This document shows, piece by piece, positions 35,702 through 44,977 of a stretch of DNA of 64,000 nucleotides. A program made the translations under genes and the position numbers. The stretch's first letter is position 1; each line of letters opens with the position of its first letter. Origin of the DNA: Thalassotalea marina (lineage in GTDB: Bacteria; Pseudomonadota; Gammaproteobacteria; Enterobacterales; Alteromonadaceae). The notes beneath the pieces are model-generated. The model was given only the letters and a program-made list of their open reading frames with translations, was not told the origin of the DNA and searched no databases. Location of the stretch: assembly GCF_014656435.1 (NCBI RefSeq), contig NZ_BNCK01000004.1, forward strand, positions 372,001 through 436,000. Direction: 5' to 3'.

Positions 35702-36829
35702 TTAACGCTGTGAAATATCAACCCAAGTTGCAGGCTCTGGACCAATATAATCAGCAGAAGGACGAATAATACGGTTATTCGCTCGCTGCTCCATGGCATG
35801 AGCCGTCCAACCCGAAACACGAGAACAAACAAATATTGGTGTAAATAACTTGGTCGGTATACCCATAAAGTTGTACGCAGAGGCATGGAAAAAGTCAGCA
35901 TTACAGAATAATTTTTTCTCACGCCACATCACAGCTTCACAGCGCTCTGACACCGCATAAAGATGTGTATCGCCAACCTGTTCCGATAGCTTCTTAGACC
36001 ATTCCTTGATAATAGCATTTCGAGGATCTGACTCACGATAAACAGCATGACCAAAGCCCATGATCTTCTCTTTGCGTTCTAACATACCCATGATGGCAGC
36101 TTCCGCTTCATCAGCACTTTGCCATTGCTCAATCATATCCATAGCGGCTTCGTTAGCACCACCGTGTAATGGCCCTCGAAGTGAACCAATCGCGCCAGTA
36201 ACGACTGAATGAATGTCAGATAATGTGGATGCACATACACGGCCAGTAAAGGTAGATGCGTTAAACTCATGTTCAGCATATAAAATTAGCGATGCGTGCA
36301 TTACCTGAACATGTAAAGGCTCTGGCTTTTTATCATGCAATGTCCACAGAAATTGCTCTGCGATTGAATCGGCATCAGTGTTAACCTCGACACGAATACC
36401 TTTATGACTATAGTTGTACCAATAATTAATCATGCCAGGGAAAATCGCTAACATACGGTCAATATGGTCAAGCTGATCTGAAAAATCGCTCGCTTCGGTT
36501 TCAAGGTTACCCAACATGGAACAACCGGTACGCATAACATCCATCGGATGTGCGTCTTTTGGAATGTTTTCTAACACGATTTTTAACGCATCTGGTAAAT
36601 TGCGCATCGATTTTAATCGTGTTTTATACGAGTCTAGTTCTGCTTGATTCGGTAATTTGCCATATAATAACAAATACGCCACTTCTTCAAATTGTGCATT
36701 AGCCGCTAAATCTTTTACGTCATAACCGCGGTATGTTAACCCTGAGCCTGTTTTACCTACAGTACACAGTGCAGTTTCCCCTGCACTTTGTCCACGAAGC
36801 CCTGCTCCACCTAGTTTCTTGTCTACCAT
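35702..36829 (-). CDS. prpC: 2-methylcitrate synthase PrpC
   Basis: 375 residues, short bacterial citrate-synthase family. It condenses propionyl-CoA with oxaloacetate. The start of the protein (KKLGGAGLRGQSAGETALCTVGKTGSGLTYRGYDV) is typical of PrpC. Catalytic segments are present: HASLILYAEHEFNASTF (His), LRGPLHGGANEAAM and MGFGHAVYRESDPR (His), with the late Asp region in KLFCNADFFHASAYN. Fourth-to-last gene of the operon, 55 bases after prpB. Confidence 0.96.
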   Translation of the reverse strand: MVDKKLGGAGLRGQSAGETALCTVGKTGSGLTYRGYDVKDLAANAQFEEVAYLLLYGKLPNQAELDSYKTRLKSMRNLPDALKIVLENIPKDAHPMDVMRTGCSMLGNLETEASDFSDQLDHIDRMLAIFPGMINYWYNYSHKGIRVEVNTDADSIAEQFLWTLHDKKPEPLHVQVMHASLILYAEHEFNASTFTGRVCASTLSDIHSVVTGAIGSLRGPLHGGANEAAMDMIEQWQSADEAEAAIMGMLERKEKIMGFGHAVYRESDPRNAIIKEWSKKLSEQVGDTHLYAVSERCEAVMWREKKLFCNADFFHASAYNFMGIPTKLFTPIFVCSRVSGWTAHAMEQRANNRIIRPSADYIGPEPATWVDISQR

Positions 36830-36884
36830 GTCCTTTCCTCATTCTAATTGTAAAGTGCTTACTTTTTATTATTGTTATTTAAGC

Positions 36885-37775
36885 TTATTTGTTTTTGCCT
36901 TCAGCAAATAATGCATCGAGCTTTTGTTCATAGGCGTGATAACCTAAATAATCATATAACTCCATGCGCGTTTGCATATTGTCAATTTCAGCTTTTTGGT
37001 CGCCGTCTGTAAGTAGTGTTTTATAAACGGATTCGGCAGCTTTGTTCATGGCACGAAACGCTGACAATGGATAAAGCACCATAGCGCAGCCCCATTCACC
37101 TAACTGCTGTTTATTCCAAAGTTCAGTTTGACCAAATTCGGTAATATTGGCCAAAATTGGTACATCTAACGCCTCGGCAAAAGCTCGATAGTGCTCTTCG
37201 GTTTTTACCGCTTCAGCAAAAATGCCATCAGCACCTGCTGCAACGTATGCTTTAGCGCGCTCAAGTGCCTTTTCTAACCCTTCTTGAGCAAATGAATCGG
37301 TTCTCGCCATTATAAAAAAGTCTGGGTCTGTTCGAGCATCAACGGCTGCTTTAATGCGATCAACCATTTCTTCTGTTGAAACAATTTCTTTATTTGGCCT
37401 ATGACCACAGCGTTTTTGCGCAACTTGGTCTTCTAAATGCACGGCAGCCGCACCAGCCTTTTCCATATCTTTAATGGTTTTAGCAATGTTAAATGCGCCA
37501 CCCCAACCAGTATCAATATCTACCAGTAGCGGTAAACTTGAGGCCGAGGTAATACGTTGCACATCAACGATAACATCGTTAAGCGACGTCATACCTAGAT
37601 CTGGCAAACCATAAGATGCATTGGCAACGCCACCGCCTGATAAATAAATAGCTTGATGACCTAACTGCTCGGCCATCATAGCGCAATACGCATTAATGGT
37701 ACCGACGACTTGCAACGGCTTGTTGTTTTTTAGCGCAAGGCGAAACTTAGCACCTGGCGACATAACTGCTGACAT
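36885..37775 (-). CDS. prpB: 2-methylisocitrate lyase PrpB
   Basis: 296 residues, isocitrate-lyase/PEP-mutase barrel. It splits 2-methylisocitrate into pyruvate and succinate. The catalytic loop reads [12 protein letters not shown] with Cys123, the same position as in E. coli Prp[14 protein letters not shown] (Mg2+ site), HLEDQ and [10 protein letters not shown] are the other conserved parts. The N terminus has [30 protein letters not shown]. First structural gene of the operon, 24 bases after the regulator. Confidence 0.97.
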   Translation of the reverse strand: MSAVMSPGAKFRLALKNNKPLQVVGTINAYCAMMAEQLGHQAIYLSGGGVANASYGLPDLGMTSLNDVIVDVQRITSASSLPLLVDIDTGWGGAFNIAKTIKDMEKAGAAAVHLEDQVAQKRCGHRPNKEIVSTEEMVDRIKAAVDARTDPDFFIMARTDSFAQEGLEKALERAKAYVAAGADGIFAEAVKTEEHYRAFAEALDVPILANITEFGQTELWNKQQLGEWGCAMVLYPLSAFRAMNKAAESVYKTLLTDGDQKAEIDNMQTRMELYDYLGYHAYEQKLDALFAEGKNK

Positions 37776-37799
37776 ACGCTTGTCCTCTTTTAATAAAGA

Positions 37800-38492
37800 T
37801 TAATTAGTTTCCTGCTGCTTCATGGCAGCTATTTTGTTTTCAATATTTTTGCGCGACGCTGCAATATGGCGTCGCATTAATATCTCTGCTAGTTCTCCAT
37901 CTCGATCAACAATGGCTTGTAAAATATTAGAATGCTCATTAAATGCCCTTGTAGCTCTTGGGCTATTCATGCCAAATTGAATACGATACATACGGACTAG
38001 ATGATACAGTTGCTCACATAACAAATTGATTAACTGCTGATTATGACTGCCTAAGATGACTTTATAATGAAAGTCGAGATCGCCCTCCTCTTGATAATAG
38101 GCGATACCATCTTTTAAATCTTGAGAATTTGCATGCTTATTAAGCATAGCCTTCATGTCGACAATTTCATCTTCTGACATATTTTCGGCCGCCAAACGAC
38201 AAGCCATGCCTTCAAGCGCTTCACGTACTTGATAAATCTCAAGTAAACCTTCAATGGTACATTCAACCACTCGCGAGCCTATATTAGGTTTACGTTCTAT
38301 AAGGTGACATTTCTCTAAGCGGTTTAATGCCTCACGCAGTGTCGCGCGGCTAACATCGTATTGTTTTGATAGACCAGGTTCACTGATCTTAATGCCTGCT
38401 GGTATATCACCTTCTACAATAGCAAATTGAAGCTGTTGAAAAACTTTATCTGCTGTGGTGACTGCAAGTTTTTGAGTAGGATTTCCAGACAT
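37800..38492 (-). CDS. prpR: GntR/FCD-family regulator of the methylcitrate operon
   Basis: I take the ATG at 38492 (230 residues); a TTG two codons upstream is possible. The N-terminal winged helix (about 15-80) has FAIVEGDIPAGIKISEPGLSKQYDVSRATLREALNRLE. The C-terminal FCD effector domain (about 95-225) has YQVREALEGMACRLAAENM, FHYKVILGSHN and EHSNILQAIVDRDGELAEILMRRHI with metal-site His residues. It is the first gene of the prp operon, so it is likely an autoregulated propionate/methylcitrate-responsive repressor. No Shine-Dalgarno sequence is visible before the ATG. The symbol is by analogy: this GntR-type protein is unrelated to the sigma54 activator PrpR of enterics. Confidence 0.88.
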   Translation of the reverse strand: MSGNPTQKLAVTTADKVFQQLQFAIVEGDIPAGIKISEPGLSKQYDVSRATLREALNRLEKCHLIERKPNIGSRVVECTIEGLLEIYQVREALEGMACRLAAENMSEDEIVDMKAMLNKHANSQDLKDGIAYYQEEGDLDFHYKVILGSHNQQLINLLCEQLYHLVRMYRIQFGMNSPRATRAFNEHSNILQAIVDRDGELAEILMRRHIAASRKNIENKIAAMKQQETN

Positions 38493-38495
38493 CAA

Positions 38496-38505
38496 ATTGT
38501 CGACA
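38496..38505. promoter_or_regulatory. prp operator 1 (ATTGTCGACA)
   Basis: Contains the perfect palindrome TGTCGACA, just before the regulator's start codon and downstream of the putative transcription start. Same 10 bases as operator 2. Confidence 0.7.
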
Positions 38506-38525
38506 CTTTTAAAATAATTAACTCA

Positions 38526-38553
38526 ATACTAGTGGATTAAATGCTAACGTCAA
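38526..38553 (-). promoter_or_regulatory. Putative sigma70 promoter of the prp operon
   Basis: Minus-strand TTGACG (38548-38553) and TAGTAT (38526-38531) with a 16-base spacer, lying between the two operators. Confidence 0.45.
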
Positions 38554-38568
38554 GTATCCATCGAAAAT

Positions 38569-38578
38569 ATTGTCGACA
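38569..38578. promoter_or_regulatory. prp operator 2 (ATTGTCGACA)
   Basis: An identical copy of operator 1, 73 bp away (about seven helical turns) and upstream of the -35 element; the pair could support looping by the GntR protein. Confidence 0.7.
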
Positions 38579-38977
38579 TTTATAGTTATTTTCACTTGCA
38601 ATGACTTAAATTGAAAAATTAAAACCGCTGTGCCATTAAAAAACAAATGCTAGTAATTTTATCTACCAATGCTAATCAGCAGGCAAATCATTTTGTTTTA
38701 ACTAACTTTAACAATTTTCGATTACATAGCCTAAATTAAAGGTACATGCCATGTTAAAAAGGCTGTGAATAAGCTGTACATTTCCAGTGATAAAACAGTG
38801 AAAACAACTCAAAGCCTTTCACAATTAACCCATTAATTACAAAGAGTTAAAATAATTTAAAAATAAATTTAGCAATAGTCGTTTATTGCACTACAATTAG
38901 GTTAACAGTTCAAATATTAACCAATGATGCTCGCGAATATTTTCATTGATAGTGGGAAGAATTGTTAATTAGCGCAC
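38579..38977. other. A/T-rich gap between the prp operon and the orphan hairpins
   Basis: About 400 bases with no gene I can support on either strand. Only very short frames are present, for example 15 codons from 38925 (+). It could hold the promoter of the candidate small RNA, but no convincing -35/-10 pair was found. Confidence 0.55.
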
Positions 38978-39039
38978 GGCTCATCTCCTTTATGAGCCAT
39001 CCCCTGAGCCCGATACTCCACCAGTATCGGGCTGTTTTT
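38978..39039 (+). ncRNA. Candidate plus-strand small RNA (double hairpin with intrinsic terminator)
   Basis: Hairpin 1: GGCTCAT / ATGAGCC with a CTCCTTT loop, a single-stranded sequence complementary to Shine-Dalgarno sites. Then ATCCCCTG, then hairpin 2: AGCCCGATACT / AGTATCGGGCT (11 perfect pairs, CCACC loop), followed by GTTTTTT on the plus strand only. No plus-strand gene precedes it and tatD ends convergently at 39039, so a terminator here implies a plus-strand non-coding transcript. The 5' end is not known and may lie further upstream. Confidence 0.5.
39007..39039 (+). terminator. Plus-strand intrinsic terminator of the candidate small RNA
   Basis: 11-bp perfect stem, 5-nt loop, then a T run. 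The minus strand has no T run after the stem, so it does not look like the tatD terminator. Confidence 0.8.
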
Positions 39040-39809
39040 TATGCAAGATTAAAAAGACGATTAAAATTGTTCGACGTTATTTCAGCGATTTGTTCGACCG
39101 ATTGTCCTCTAATACTGGCCAAATGCTTGGCAACTTCAACTACATAGGCAGGTTGATTTTGTTTACCACGATAAGGCACAGGCGCTAGATATGGCGCATC
39201 TGTTTCAATTAGTATTCGATCATCAGGCACTTGTTTCGCAACTTCACGTAGCGCTGAAGCATTTTTAAAAGTCACAATACCCGAAAATGAAATGTAAAAG
39301 CCTAGGTCTATCGCTTGTTTTGCCATATCCCAAGTTTCTGTAAAACAATGTAGGATGCCACCGACATCTGCGGCTTTTTCACCATTAAGGATATCTAATG
39401 TGTCTTTTTGAGCATCGCGCGTATGAATAATCAAAGGTTTCTTTAACTTTCTAGCTACCGATACATGTTTTACGAAAGAATCTAATTGTAATGCCTTGGT
39501 CTCGGGGGCATAAAAGTAATCTAAGCCAGTTTCACCTATGGCAACAACTCGATTATCTTGAGCTAACTGGTATAACTCCTGTTCTTCTACCGCATCTTCT
39601 TGATTTAACGGGTGCGCTCCACAAGTTAAATATACATTTGGATACTTTGCGGTTTGCGCTGCCATTGCAGGAAAGTCAGCAAGCTTTACACTGACACACA
39701 ATAATTTATCAACCTTTGCCTGACTGGCTTTATCTACAACAGCATCTAACTGGTTATCAAACTCGTCGAGCTTAAGTCTGTCTAGATGACAGTGGGAATC
39801 AATATACAA
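39039..39809 (-). CDS. TatD family metal-dependent hydrolase (YcfH type)
   Basis: 256 residues, amidohydrolase-like TIM barrel; family members are 3'-exonucleases/deoxyribonucleases or D-aminoacyl-tRNA deacylases. Metal ligands are seen in SHCHLDRL (N terminus), AIGETGLDYF (Glu, about 92), PLIIHTRDA (His, about 126), GGILHCFTE (His) and LIETDAPYLAP (Asp). Last gene of the fab-pabC-mltG-tmk-holB-pilZ-tatD run, the position of ycfH after holB in E. coli. Confidence 0.93.
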   Translation of the reverse strand: MYIDSHCHLDRLKLDEFDNQLDAVVDKASQAKVDKLLCVSVKLADFPAMAAQTAKYPNVYLTCGAHPLNQEDAVEEQELYQLAQDNRVVAIGETGLDYFYAPETKALQLDSFVKHVSVARKLKKPLIIHTRDAQKDTLDILNGEKAADVGGILHCFTETWDMAKQAIDLGFYISFSGIVTFKNASALREVAKQVPDDRILIETDAPYLAPVPYRGKQNQPAYVVEVAKHLASIRGQSVEQIAEITSNNFNRLFNLA

Positions 39810-39828
39810 CGTAAATTCCTTTAATTAA

Positions 39829-40155
39829 TTACATGGTGAGCGTAGGCTCGGAAGAATTTAAAAAGCGACCAATTGATTTTTCAATTTGGTTACGAATATT
39901 TTCGGGATCATCTTGAAAGCTAATACCAATACCAGCCGGAGTACCATTTTGTGCCCCCAATGGCGTCAACCAACATACAATACCTTTGATAGTAGATGAT
40001 TCTAAAGAGTCAGGTAAAACGACTTCTAGTTCTATTTCAGTGCCCAGTTCAAATTGTTCAGTGGTTCGCACAAAAAGCCCTCCCGTTTTCACAAACGGCA
40101 TATAGGACTGGTACAAGTCTTTGTCATTTACAAATTCAAGGTAGAGTGATTCCAT
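39829..40155 (-). CDS. pilZ: PilZ domain protein (type IV pilus PilZ type)
   Basis: 108 residues, only a PilZ fold. The gene order holB-pilZ-tatD is that of Pseudomonas and other gammaproteobacteria, where this PilZ protein is needed for type IV pilus assembly. The sequence has YMPFVKTGGLFVRT, ELEVVLPDS and GIGISFQDDPENIRNQIEKSIG. The RxxxR and D/NxSxxG c-di-GMP-binding motifs are not evident, as in the canonical PilZ of pilus systems, so nucleotide binding is doubtful. 11 bases after holB. Confidence 0.9.
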   Translation of the reverse strand: MESLYLEFVNDKDLYQSYMPFVKTGGLFVRTTEQFELGTEIELEVVLPDSLESSTIKGIVCWLTPLGAQNGTPAGIGISFQDDPENIRNQIEKSIGRFLNSSEPTLTM

Positions 40156-40166
40156 ACCAACTCCTG

Positions 40167-41102
40167 TTAACTTATTAACTGTTGCATTTGGGAAAACAAT
40201 TTTTCAATACCAAATGCCTGATTAAACTGCGCTAAGGTACGAGACTTTTGATTAAAGGCTTTAAGCAAAAGATAGCACTTCCACATCGGTTCTGTAGTAT
40301 TAAATAATTTTTCGTTTTTTAACTGGGTATCAGAGGATATATGACCGTTGTGCCAACCCGCTTTCTGCCTAAGTTCATCAACGAGTATTTTTTCCAACCA
40401 ACGCAGACTATGTTCTTGGTTTTGACATATGGCGATTAACTGCATTCTCCCTGTGCTAGAAGATAAAAAGTTAATAAAAAACGCTCTTAAGTCATTAAAC
40501 TGCTGCATTAAAAGAGGATCAGAAAGTTCTGGCAAATGTGATAAATTGCTATATGGATCTTGGCTGTTGAGCTGTAACGTTGACGATAGCTCTGCTCCTA
40601 CAGGAGGACGTATTGCATAAGTTTGACATCGACTGACAATAGTAGGAAGAAGATGTTCTGCATCAATTGTCTGGAGAATGATATAACTATGTGCAGTTGG
40701 CTCTTCAAGCGTTTTTAATAGTGCATTTGCTGCCGACTCTGTTAACTTATCCGCATTTTCAATTGTCACCACTTGGGCTTGTGCTAATTGCGCTTTTTGC
40801 TCTAAGAACTTGCTCACTTGACGAACTTGCTCAACTGAAATACTTGCACCTTGTAATTCAATTTTTCGTGCGTCCGGATGAGACTCTTGAGTATACAGAT
40901 GACAGTTTTTACATTGATTACACGGTTGTTCTGCGCCTAGTGGCTTTTTTTCACATAGTAAAAACTGGCTTAACCAACTCGCAAGTTCACTTTTACCACT
41001 ACCTTGTACTCCTGTAATTAACAGCGCATGCGGTAGCGTTTGTTGTTCAACTAATTGGGCAAAATGTTGCTGATGTTTTACAAGCCACTCGTTACTCATC
41101 AT
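40167..41102 (-). CDS. holB: DNA polymerase III delta' subunit HolB
   Basis: Clamp-loader subunit. I start at ATG 41102 (TAGG ten bases upstream) instead of TTG 41108; the ATG at 41099 is equally possible. About 311 residues. AAA+ core: LITGVQGSGKSELASWL (P-loop-like, about 28-42), the zinc module CEKKPLGAEQPCNQCKNC, ENADKLTESAANALLKTLEEP (Walker B/sensor region) and IVSRCQ. The C-terminal collar region is divergent, as is usual. 5-11 bases from tmk. Confidence 0.93.
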   Translation of the reverse strand: MMSNEWLVKHQQHFAQLVEQQTLPHALLITGVQGSGKSELASWLSQFLLCEKKPLGAEQPCNQCKNCHLYTQESHPDARKIELQGASISVEQVRQVSKFLEQKAQLAQAQVVTIENADKLTESAANALLKTLEEPTAHSYIILQTIDAEHLLPTIVSRCQTYAIRPPVGAELSSTLQLNSQDPYSNLSHLPELSDPLLMQQFNDLRAFFINFLSSSTGRMQLIAICQNQEHSLRWLEKILVDELRQKAGWHNGHISSDTQLKNEKLFNTTEPMWKCYLLLKAFNQKSRTLAQFNQAFGIEKLFSQMQQLIS

Positions 41103-41113
41103 TATCAATCAGC

Positions 41114-41749
41114 CTACTTAATCTGCTGAGAAACAAAAGCTTCTATGGTTTTAACAATTGACGCTCGAACAGATGATAGCGGTTGACTAGCGTCTATTTT
41201 TACAATCGAGTTGTCTGACGCCGCCATTTGGAGATATTTGTCACGCGTTCTGTTAAAGAAGTCAATTTGTTCTAATTCAATCCGATCTAACTCACCACGC
41301 GCTTGTGCTCTAGACAAGCCGAGTTCTGGAGTTATATCTAAATAAATTGTTAAATCAGGTTTGAGCCCTTTTAAAGTAATGTCTGCAAGAGTATTTAAAA
41401 TACTATCACTGATTTGGCGTCCACCACCTTGGTAAGCGATAGATGATAGGTTATGTCGGTCACCAATAACCCATGTTCCTTGTTCAAGTGCGGGTAAAAT
41501 TTTATTAGCCAATAGCTGACTTCTACTTGCATACATCAATAATAACTCAGTTTCCTGAGTAATTGTTTCTTGATGATCTGCAGATTTCACTAAAGTTCTT
41601 AGTTGCTCAGCTAAAGGTGTACCACCGGGCTCTCTGGTGGTTACATAACTGATATTAAATTTTTCTATTGTCTCTTTTATCGTTGCAATGGCGGTAGATT
41701 TACCTGCTCCCTCGATACCTTCTACAACAATAAACTTACCGTGATTCAT
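41114..41749 (-). CDS. tmk: Thymidylate kinase
   Basis: 211 residues; phosphorylates dTMP to dTDP. P-loop GIEGAGKSTA (about 11-20), TREPGGTPLAEQLR (dTMP-binding), GDRHNLSSIAYQGGGR (DRx motif) and the LID segment RARGELDRIE. Complete at both ends. It is packed between mltG (15 bases) and holB, the order seen in E. coli. Confidence 0.97.
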   Translation of the reverse strand: MNHGKFIVVEGIEGAGKSTAIATIKETIEKFNISYVTTREPGGTPLAEQLRTLVKSADHQETITQETELLLMYASRSQLLANKILPALEQGTWVIGDRHNLSSIAYQGGGRQISDSILNTLADITLKGLKPDLTIYLDITPELGLSRAQARGELDRIELEQIDFFNRTRDKYLQMAASDNSIVKIDASQPLSSVRASIVKTIEAFVSQQIK

Positions 41750-41764
41750 TATGTCGTTTTAACC

Positions 41765-42781
41765 TTAGTTTGATAACAGATACTGACGAACTGCTTTATT
41801 GTGATCTTGTAAATTGGTAGAAAATATATGTTGGCCACTACCATTACTGACAAAATAATAATAATCAGTATCTTCCGGTTGAAGTGCCGCTATGATAGCG
41901 GATTTTCCCGGCATAGCAATTGGTGTTGGTGGCAAGCCATTTATTCTGTAGGTGTTATAAGCGGTTTTTTCTTTCAAATGCACGCGTTTAATATCACCTT
42001 GATACCTCTCACCCAACCCATATATTACTGTTGGATCTGTCTGCAAACGCATGCCTTTGTGCAATCGATTAACAAACACAGAAGCAATAGTTTGATGCTC
42101 AGCAAGCAAACCACTCTCTTTCTCAATTATTGACGCCATAATGAGTGCTTGATATGGCGTTTGATATGGCAAATTTCCCAACCTATTTTGCCAAGCATCA
42201 TTGAGTTCCTGAGTCATTTTTCGCTGTGCACGTTTTAATATTTCTACGTCTTTCGTGCCATGTACAAATGAATAAGTTTCTGGAAAAAAAAGTCCTTCAG
42301 GGTGTGGATTTTCGATTGCTAGCGCTTGACCAACCTGTAGGTACAGAGTGTTTTTGTTGGCGTAATCAAGTGTTTGTACTACAGCTTCATGTTGTGACAG
42401 TTGGCTTAACCACTGCTTTAACGTACTCCCTTCAACAAAGGTAATCGAATATTGAAACTCTTTACCCGACACTACGTCATTTAAAACATCGATAATTCGT
42501 TGTTCAGGTAGCAATTGATAAGTACCAGCTTTTATCTTGCTGTATGTAGGGTTTAATTTAGCGTAGCCTCTAAGCCAAAATCTAGAATCTATAACACCAA
42601 GCGTAACTAATTGCTTAGAGAAACGATTGAAGCTTGTACCTGGCTTTATGGTAACGAGCAATGGCGCATCAAGTGCGACAGGTTGTTGGATATTTTGTTT
42701 TAACAACACATAGAAAGTAATGCTACATCCTAATACCAAGGCCAATAATAAAATAAGAATCGTTCGAAATTTTTTGAGCAT
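41765..42781 (-). CDS. mltG: Endolytic murein transglycosylase MltG
   Basis: 338 residues; single N-terminal membrane helix (about 7-26) with the rest periplasmic. It cuts nascent glycan strands and helps set strand length. A LysM-like region (about 40-110) precedes the YceG domain, which carries the catalytic Glu220 in MASIIEKESGL, with TDPTVIYGLG and YNTYRINGLPPTPIAMPG as further signatures. 7 bases after pabC; the pabC-mltG-tmk-holB order is conserved in gammaproteobacteria. Confidence 0.96.
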   Translation of the reverse strand: MLKKFRTILILLLALVLGCSITFYVLLKQNIQQPVALDAPLLVTIKPGTSFNRFSKQLVTLGVIDSRFWLRGYAKLNPTYSKIKAGTYQLLPEQRIIDVLNDVVSGKEFQYSITFVEGSTLKQWLSQLSQHEAVVQTLDYANKNTLYLQVGQALAIENPHPEGLFFPETYSFVHGTKDVEILKRAQRKMTQELNDAWQNRLGNLPYQTPYQALIMASIIEKESGLLAEHQTIASVFVNRLHKGMRLQTDPTVIYGLGERYQGDIKRVHLKEKTAYNTYRINGLPPTPIAMPGKSAIIAALQPEDTDYYYFVSNGSGQHIFSTNLQDHNKAVRQYLLSN

Positions 42782-42788
42782 ACTCTAA

Positions 42789-43583
42789 CTACTGATTAAT
42801 TAGGCGTTGTAACGCCTTTGCTTGTTCCATGTTTAGTGGCCGACCAACAAAATTTTTAACCGGAACAATACCCATTAATGAATTACACAGCCAAATTTCT
42901 TCAGCCTCTTCCAATACTTTTGCGTCCATAGTGACCAAATTGACCTCAGGTAACAGCTTGAGTAATTTGTCCCTCATAATGCCAGCGACACCTGCTTGGT
43001 CAAGCTTAGGGGTATAAATAATACCTTTGCTTAACCAAAATACATTAGCACAGGAAGTTTCGATAATCTTATTATTTATATCACAAACAAGTACATCGTC
43101 AGCTTCTATGTTATCTAATTCCTTTCTCACTAAAACTTGCTCAAGCCTGTTTAAATGTTTGATCCCTGCCAATAAAGGCTGTATGCCTAATTTTGTTTCA
43201 GCTTTAGCAAGTACGACACCTTTATTTTGCCATTCTTGATAATGTTCAGGGTAAGGAAAAACCGATATCACTACCGTCGGTTTACCTGCGCCATTTCGTG
43301 AATAGCCCCGTCCTCCAACGCCTGCAGTGATTACAACTTTTAAAACATTGAGCTCATACCTTAGTGCAATCTGCTCTATCTGTTGAATCAGTTTCTCAAC
43401 ATCATTTAAAACAATACCCAACTGCTGACAACCAGTAATTAAACGTTCAATATGTTGCTCCAGATATTGTATTTTGCCAGCAACAATTAACGCTGTGGTA
43501 AATAATCCGTCGCCATAAGAGAGCCCGCGATCAAATACCGAAAGTGTTGTTGACTCAGAACCGTTGATCCAGCATTCAATCAT
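42789..43583 (-). CDS. pabC: 4-amino-4-deoxychorismate lyase PabC
   Basis: 264 residues, fold-type IV PLP enzyme. It releases pyruvate from aminodeoxychorismate to give p-aminobenzoate for folate. DRGLSYGDGLFTT (N-terminal fold-IV motif), the PLP-Lys region GIKHLNRLEQVLVRKEL (about 140-156) and VLVCDINNKIIETSCANVFWL are seen. It follows the fabF terminator and leads into mltG. Confidence 0.95.
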   Translation of the reverse strand: MIECWINGSESTTLSVFDRGLSYGDGLFTTALIVAGKIQYLEQHIERLITGCQQLGIVLNDVEKLIQQIEQIALRYELNVLKVVITAGVGGRGYSRNGAGKPTVVISVFPYPEHYQEWQNKGVVLAKAETKLGIQPLLAGIKHLNRLEQVLVRKELDNIEADDVLVCDINNKIIETSCANVFWLSKGIIYTPKLDQAGVAGIMRDKLLKLLPEVNLVTMDAKVLEEAEEIWLCNSLMGIVPVKNFVGRPLNMEQAKALQRLINQ

Positions 43584-43596
43584 GTAAATTTCCAGA

Positions 43597-43630
43597 AAAA
43601 AGAAAGCCTGAATACTAAGTATTCAGGCTT
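43597..43630 (-). terminator. Intrinsic terminator between fabF and pabC
   Basis: AAGCCTGAATA / TATTCAGGCTT with a 5-nt loop, then TTCTTTTTT on the minus strand. pabC therefore depends on readthrough or a promoter of its own. Confidence 0.85.
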
Positions 43631-43656
43631 AACATATGAAGTTCAACTATTTTAAG

Positions 43657-44892
43657 TTAAATCTTTTTCAGCACCAAAGACCCGTTGGTACCACCAAACC
43701 CAAATGAATTACACAACGCGTACTCAAAAGATAAGTCTCTTGCTGCACCTCGAATGTAATCTAAGTCACAACCTTCACCCGGATTTTCAAGGTTAATTGT
43801 TGGTGCAACTTGTTGATGATACAAAGATTGAACAGTAAATATTGTTTCTACTGCTCCAGCCGCCCCTAAAAGGTGACCTGTCATTGATTTAGTAGAGCCA
43901 ACCATAGTCTTGTAGGCAGCATCGCCAAATACCGACTTAACAGCATTGGTTTCAGCAATATCACCGGCGGGCGTAGAGGTACCATGGGCATTGATATATG
44001 CGATTTGCTCAGGGTTTACTTTGGCATCATTTAACGCATTGGTCATCGCTAATGCTGCACCAGCGCCATCTTCAGGAGGTGACGTCATGTGATACGCATC
44101 ACCACTCATACCAAAACCGATAATTTCGGCGTACATAGTGGCACCACGTGCTTTAGCATGTTCGTATTCTTCGATGACGACCATACCAGCACCATCACTT
44201 AATACAAAACCATCTCGGTCTTTATCCCAAGGACGACTAGCACCTTGTGGGTCATCGTTGCGGGTTGAAAGTGCTCTAGCCGAGTTAAAGCCACCAATAC
44301 CTAATTCGGTTGATGCCTTTTCAGTACCACCAGCAATCATTGCATCCGCGTCGCCATACGCAACCATTCGTGCTGCATGACCAATGTTGTGGACACCAGA
44401 TGTACACGCGGTAACAATTGAAATATTAGGGCCTTTTAAACCTAGTCGAATAGATAGGTTTCCGGCAGCCATATTTAAAATGGTAGACGGACAGAAAAAA
44501 GGTGAAAGTTTTCTGACACCGCCTTGAAGGTATTTTTCATGGTTTTCTTCGATTAAGGTTAAACCACCTATACCTGAGCCGACCGCTACACCAATTCGAT
44601 GAGCATTAGTGTCGTTAACTTCTAATCCTGAATGGTTTAGTGCTTGAATACCTGCCGCAACGCCATATTGGATAAATATATCCATTTTACGGCCATCTTT
44701 TTTGGCGATACCAAAATCTTCAGGATTAAAATCTTTAATTAGTCCAGCAAATTTTGTTGGAAATGAACTAGTATCAAAATGTTCGATAATACCTATACCG
44801 CTCTTGCCCGCAAGCAAGTTTTGCCAAGTTTGATCAGCGGTATTCCCAAGGGGAGAAAGCATACCAAAACCGGTTACTACAACACGACGCAT
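43657..44892 (-). CDS. fabF: 3-oxoacyl-ACP synthase II FabF
   Basis: 411 residues; elongating condensing enzyme of type II fatty acid synthesis. Thiolase fold with the active-site Cys163 (TACTSG), His in [11 protein letters not shown] (about 303) and [14 protein letters not shown] (about 335-345). GFGFGGTN at the C terminus is complete. TACTSG, where TACATG is more common, is a conservative variation. Follows acpP after a terminator-like hairpin. Confidence 0.97.
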   Translation of the reverse strand: MRRVVVTGFGMLSPLGNTADQTWQNLLAGKSGIGIIEHFDTSSFPTKFAGLIKDFNPEDFGIAKKDGRKMDIFIQYGVAAGIQALNHSGLEVNDTNAHRIGVAVGSGIGGLTLIEENHEKYLQGGVRKLSPFFCPSTILNMAAGNLSIRLGLKGPNISIVTACTSGVHNIGHAARMVAYGDADAMIAGGTEKASTELGIGGFNSARALSTRNDDPQGASRPWDKDRDGFVLSDGAGMVVIEEYEHAKARGATMYAEIIGFGMSGDAYHMTSPPEDGAGAALAMTNALNDAKVNPEQIAYINAHGTSTPAGDIAETNAVKSVFGDAAYKTMVGSTKSMTGHLLGAAGAVETIFTVQSLYHQQVAPTINLENPGEGCDLDYIRGAARDLSFEYALCNSFGFGGTNGSLVLKKI

Positions 44893-44977
44893 TGGAAGAG
44901 TTGCCTCCGATAGAGTTGAAACTTAGAGTGGGATCAATATCTATTGATTTCAAAAAAAGCACATTAAGTGCTGGAAA

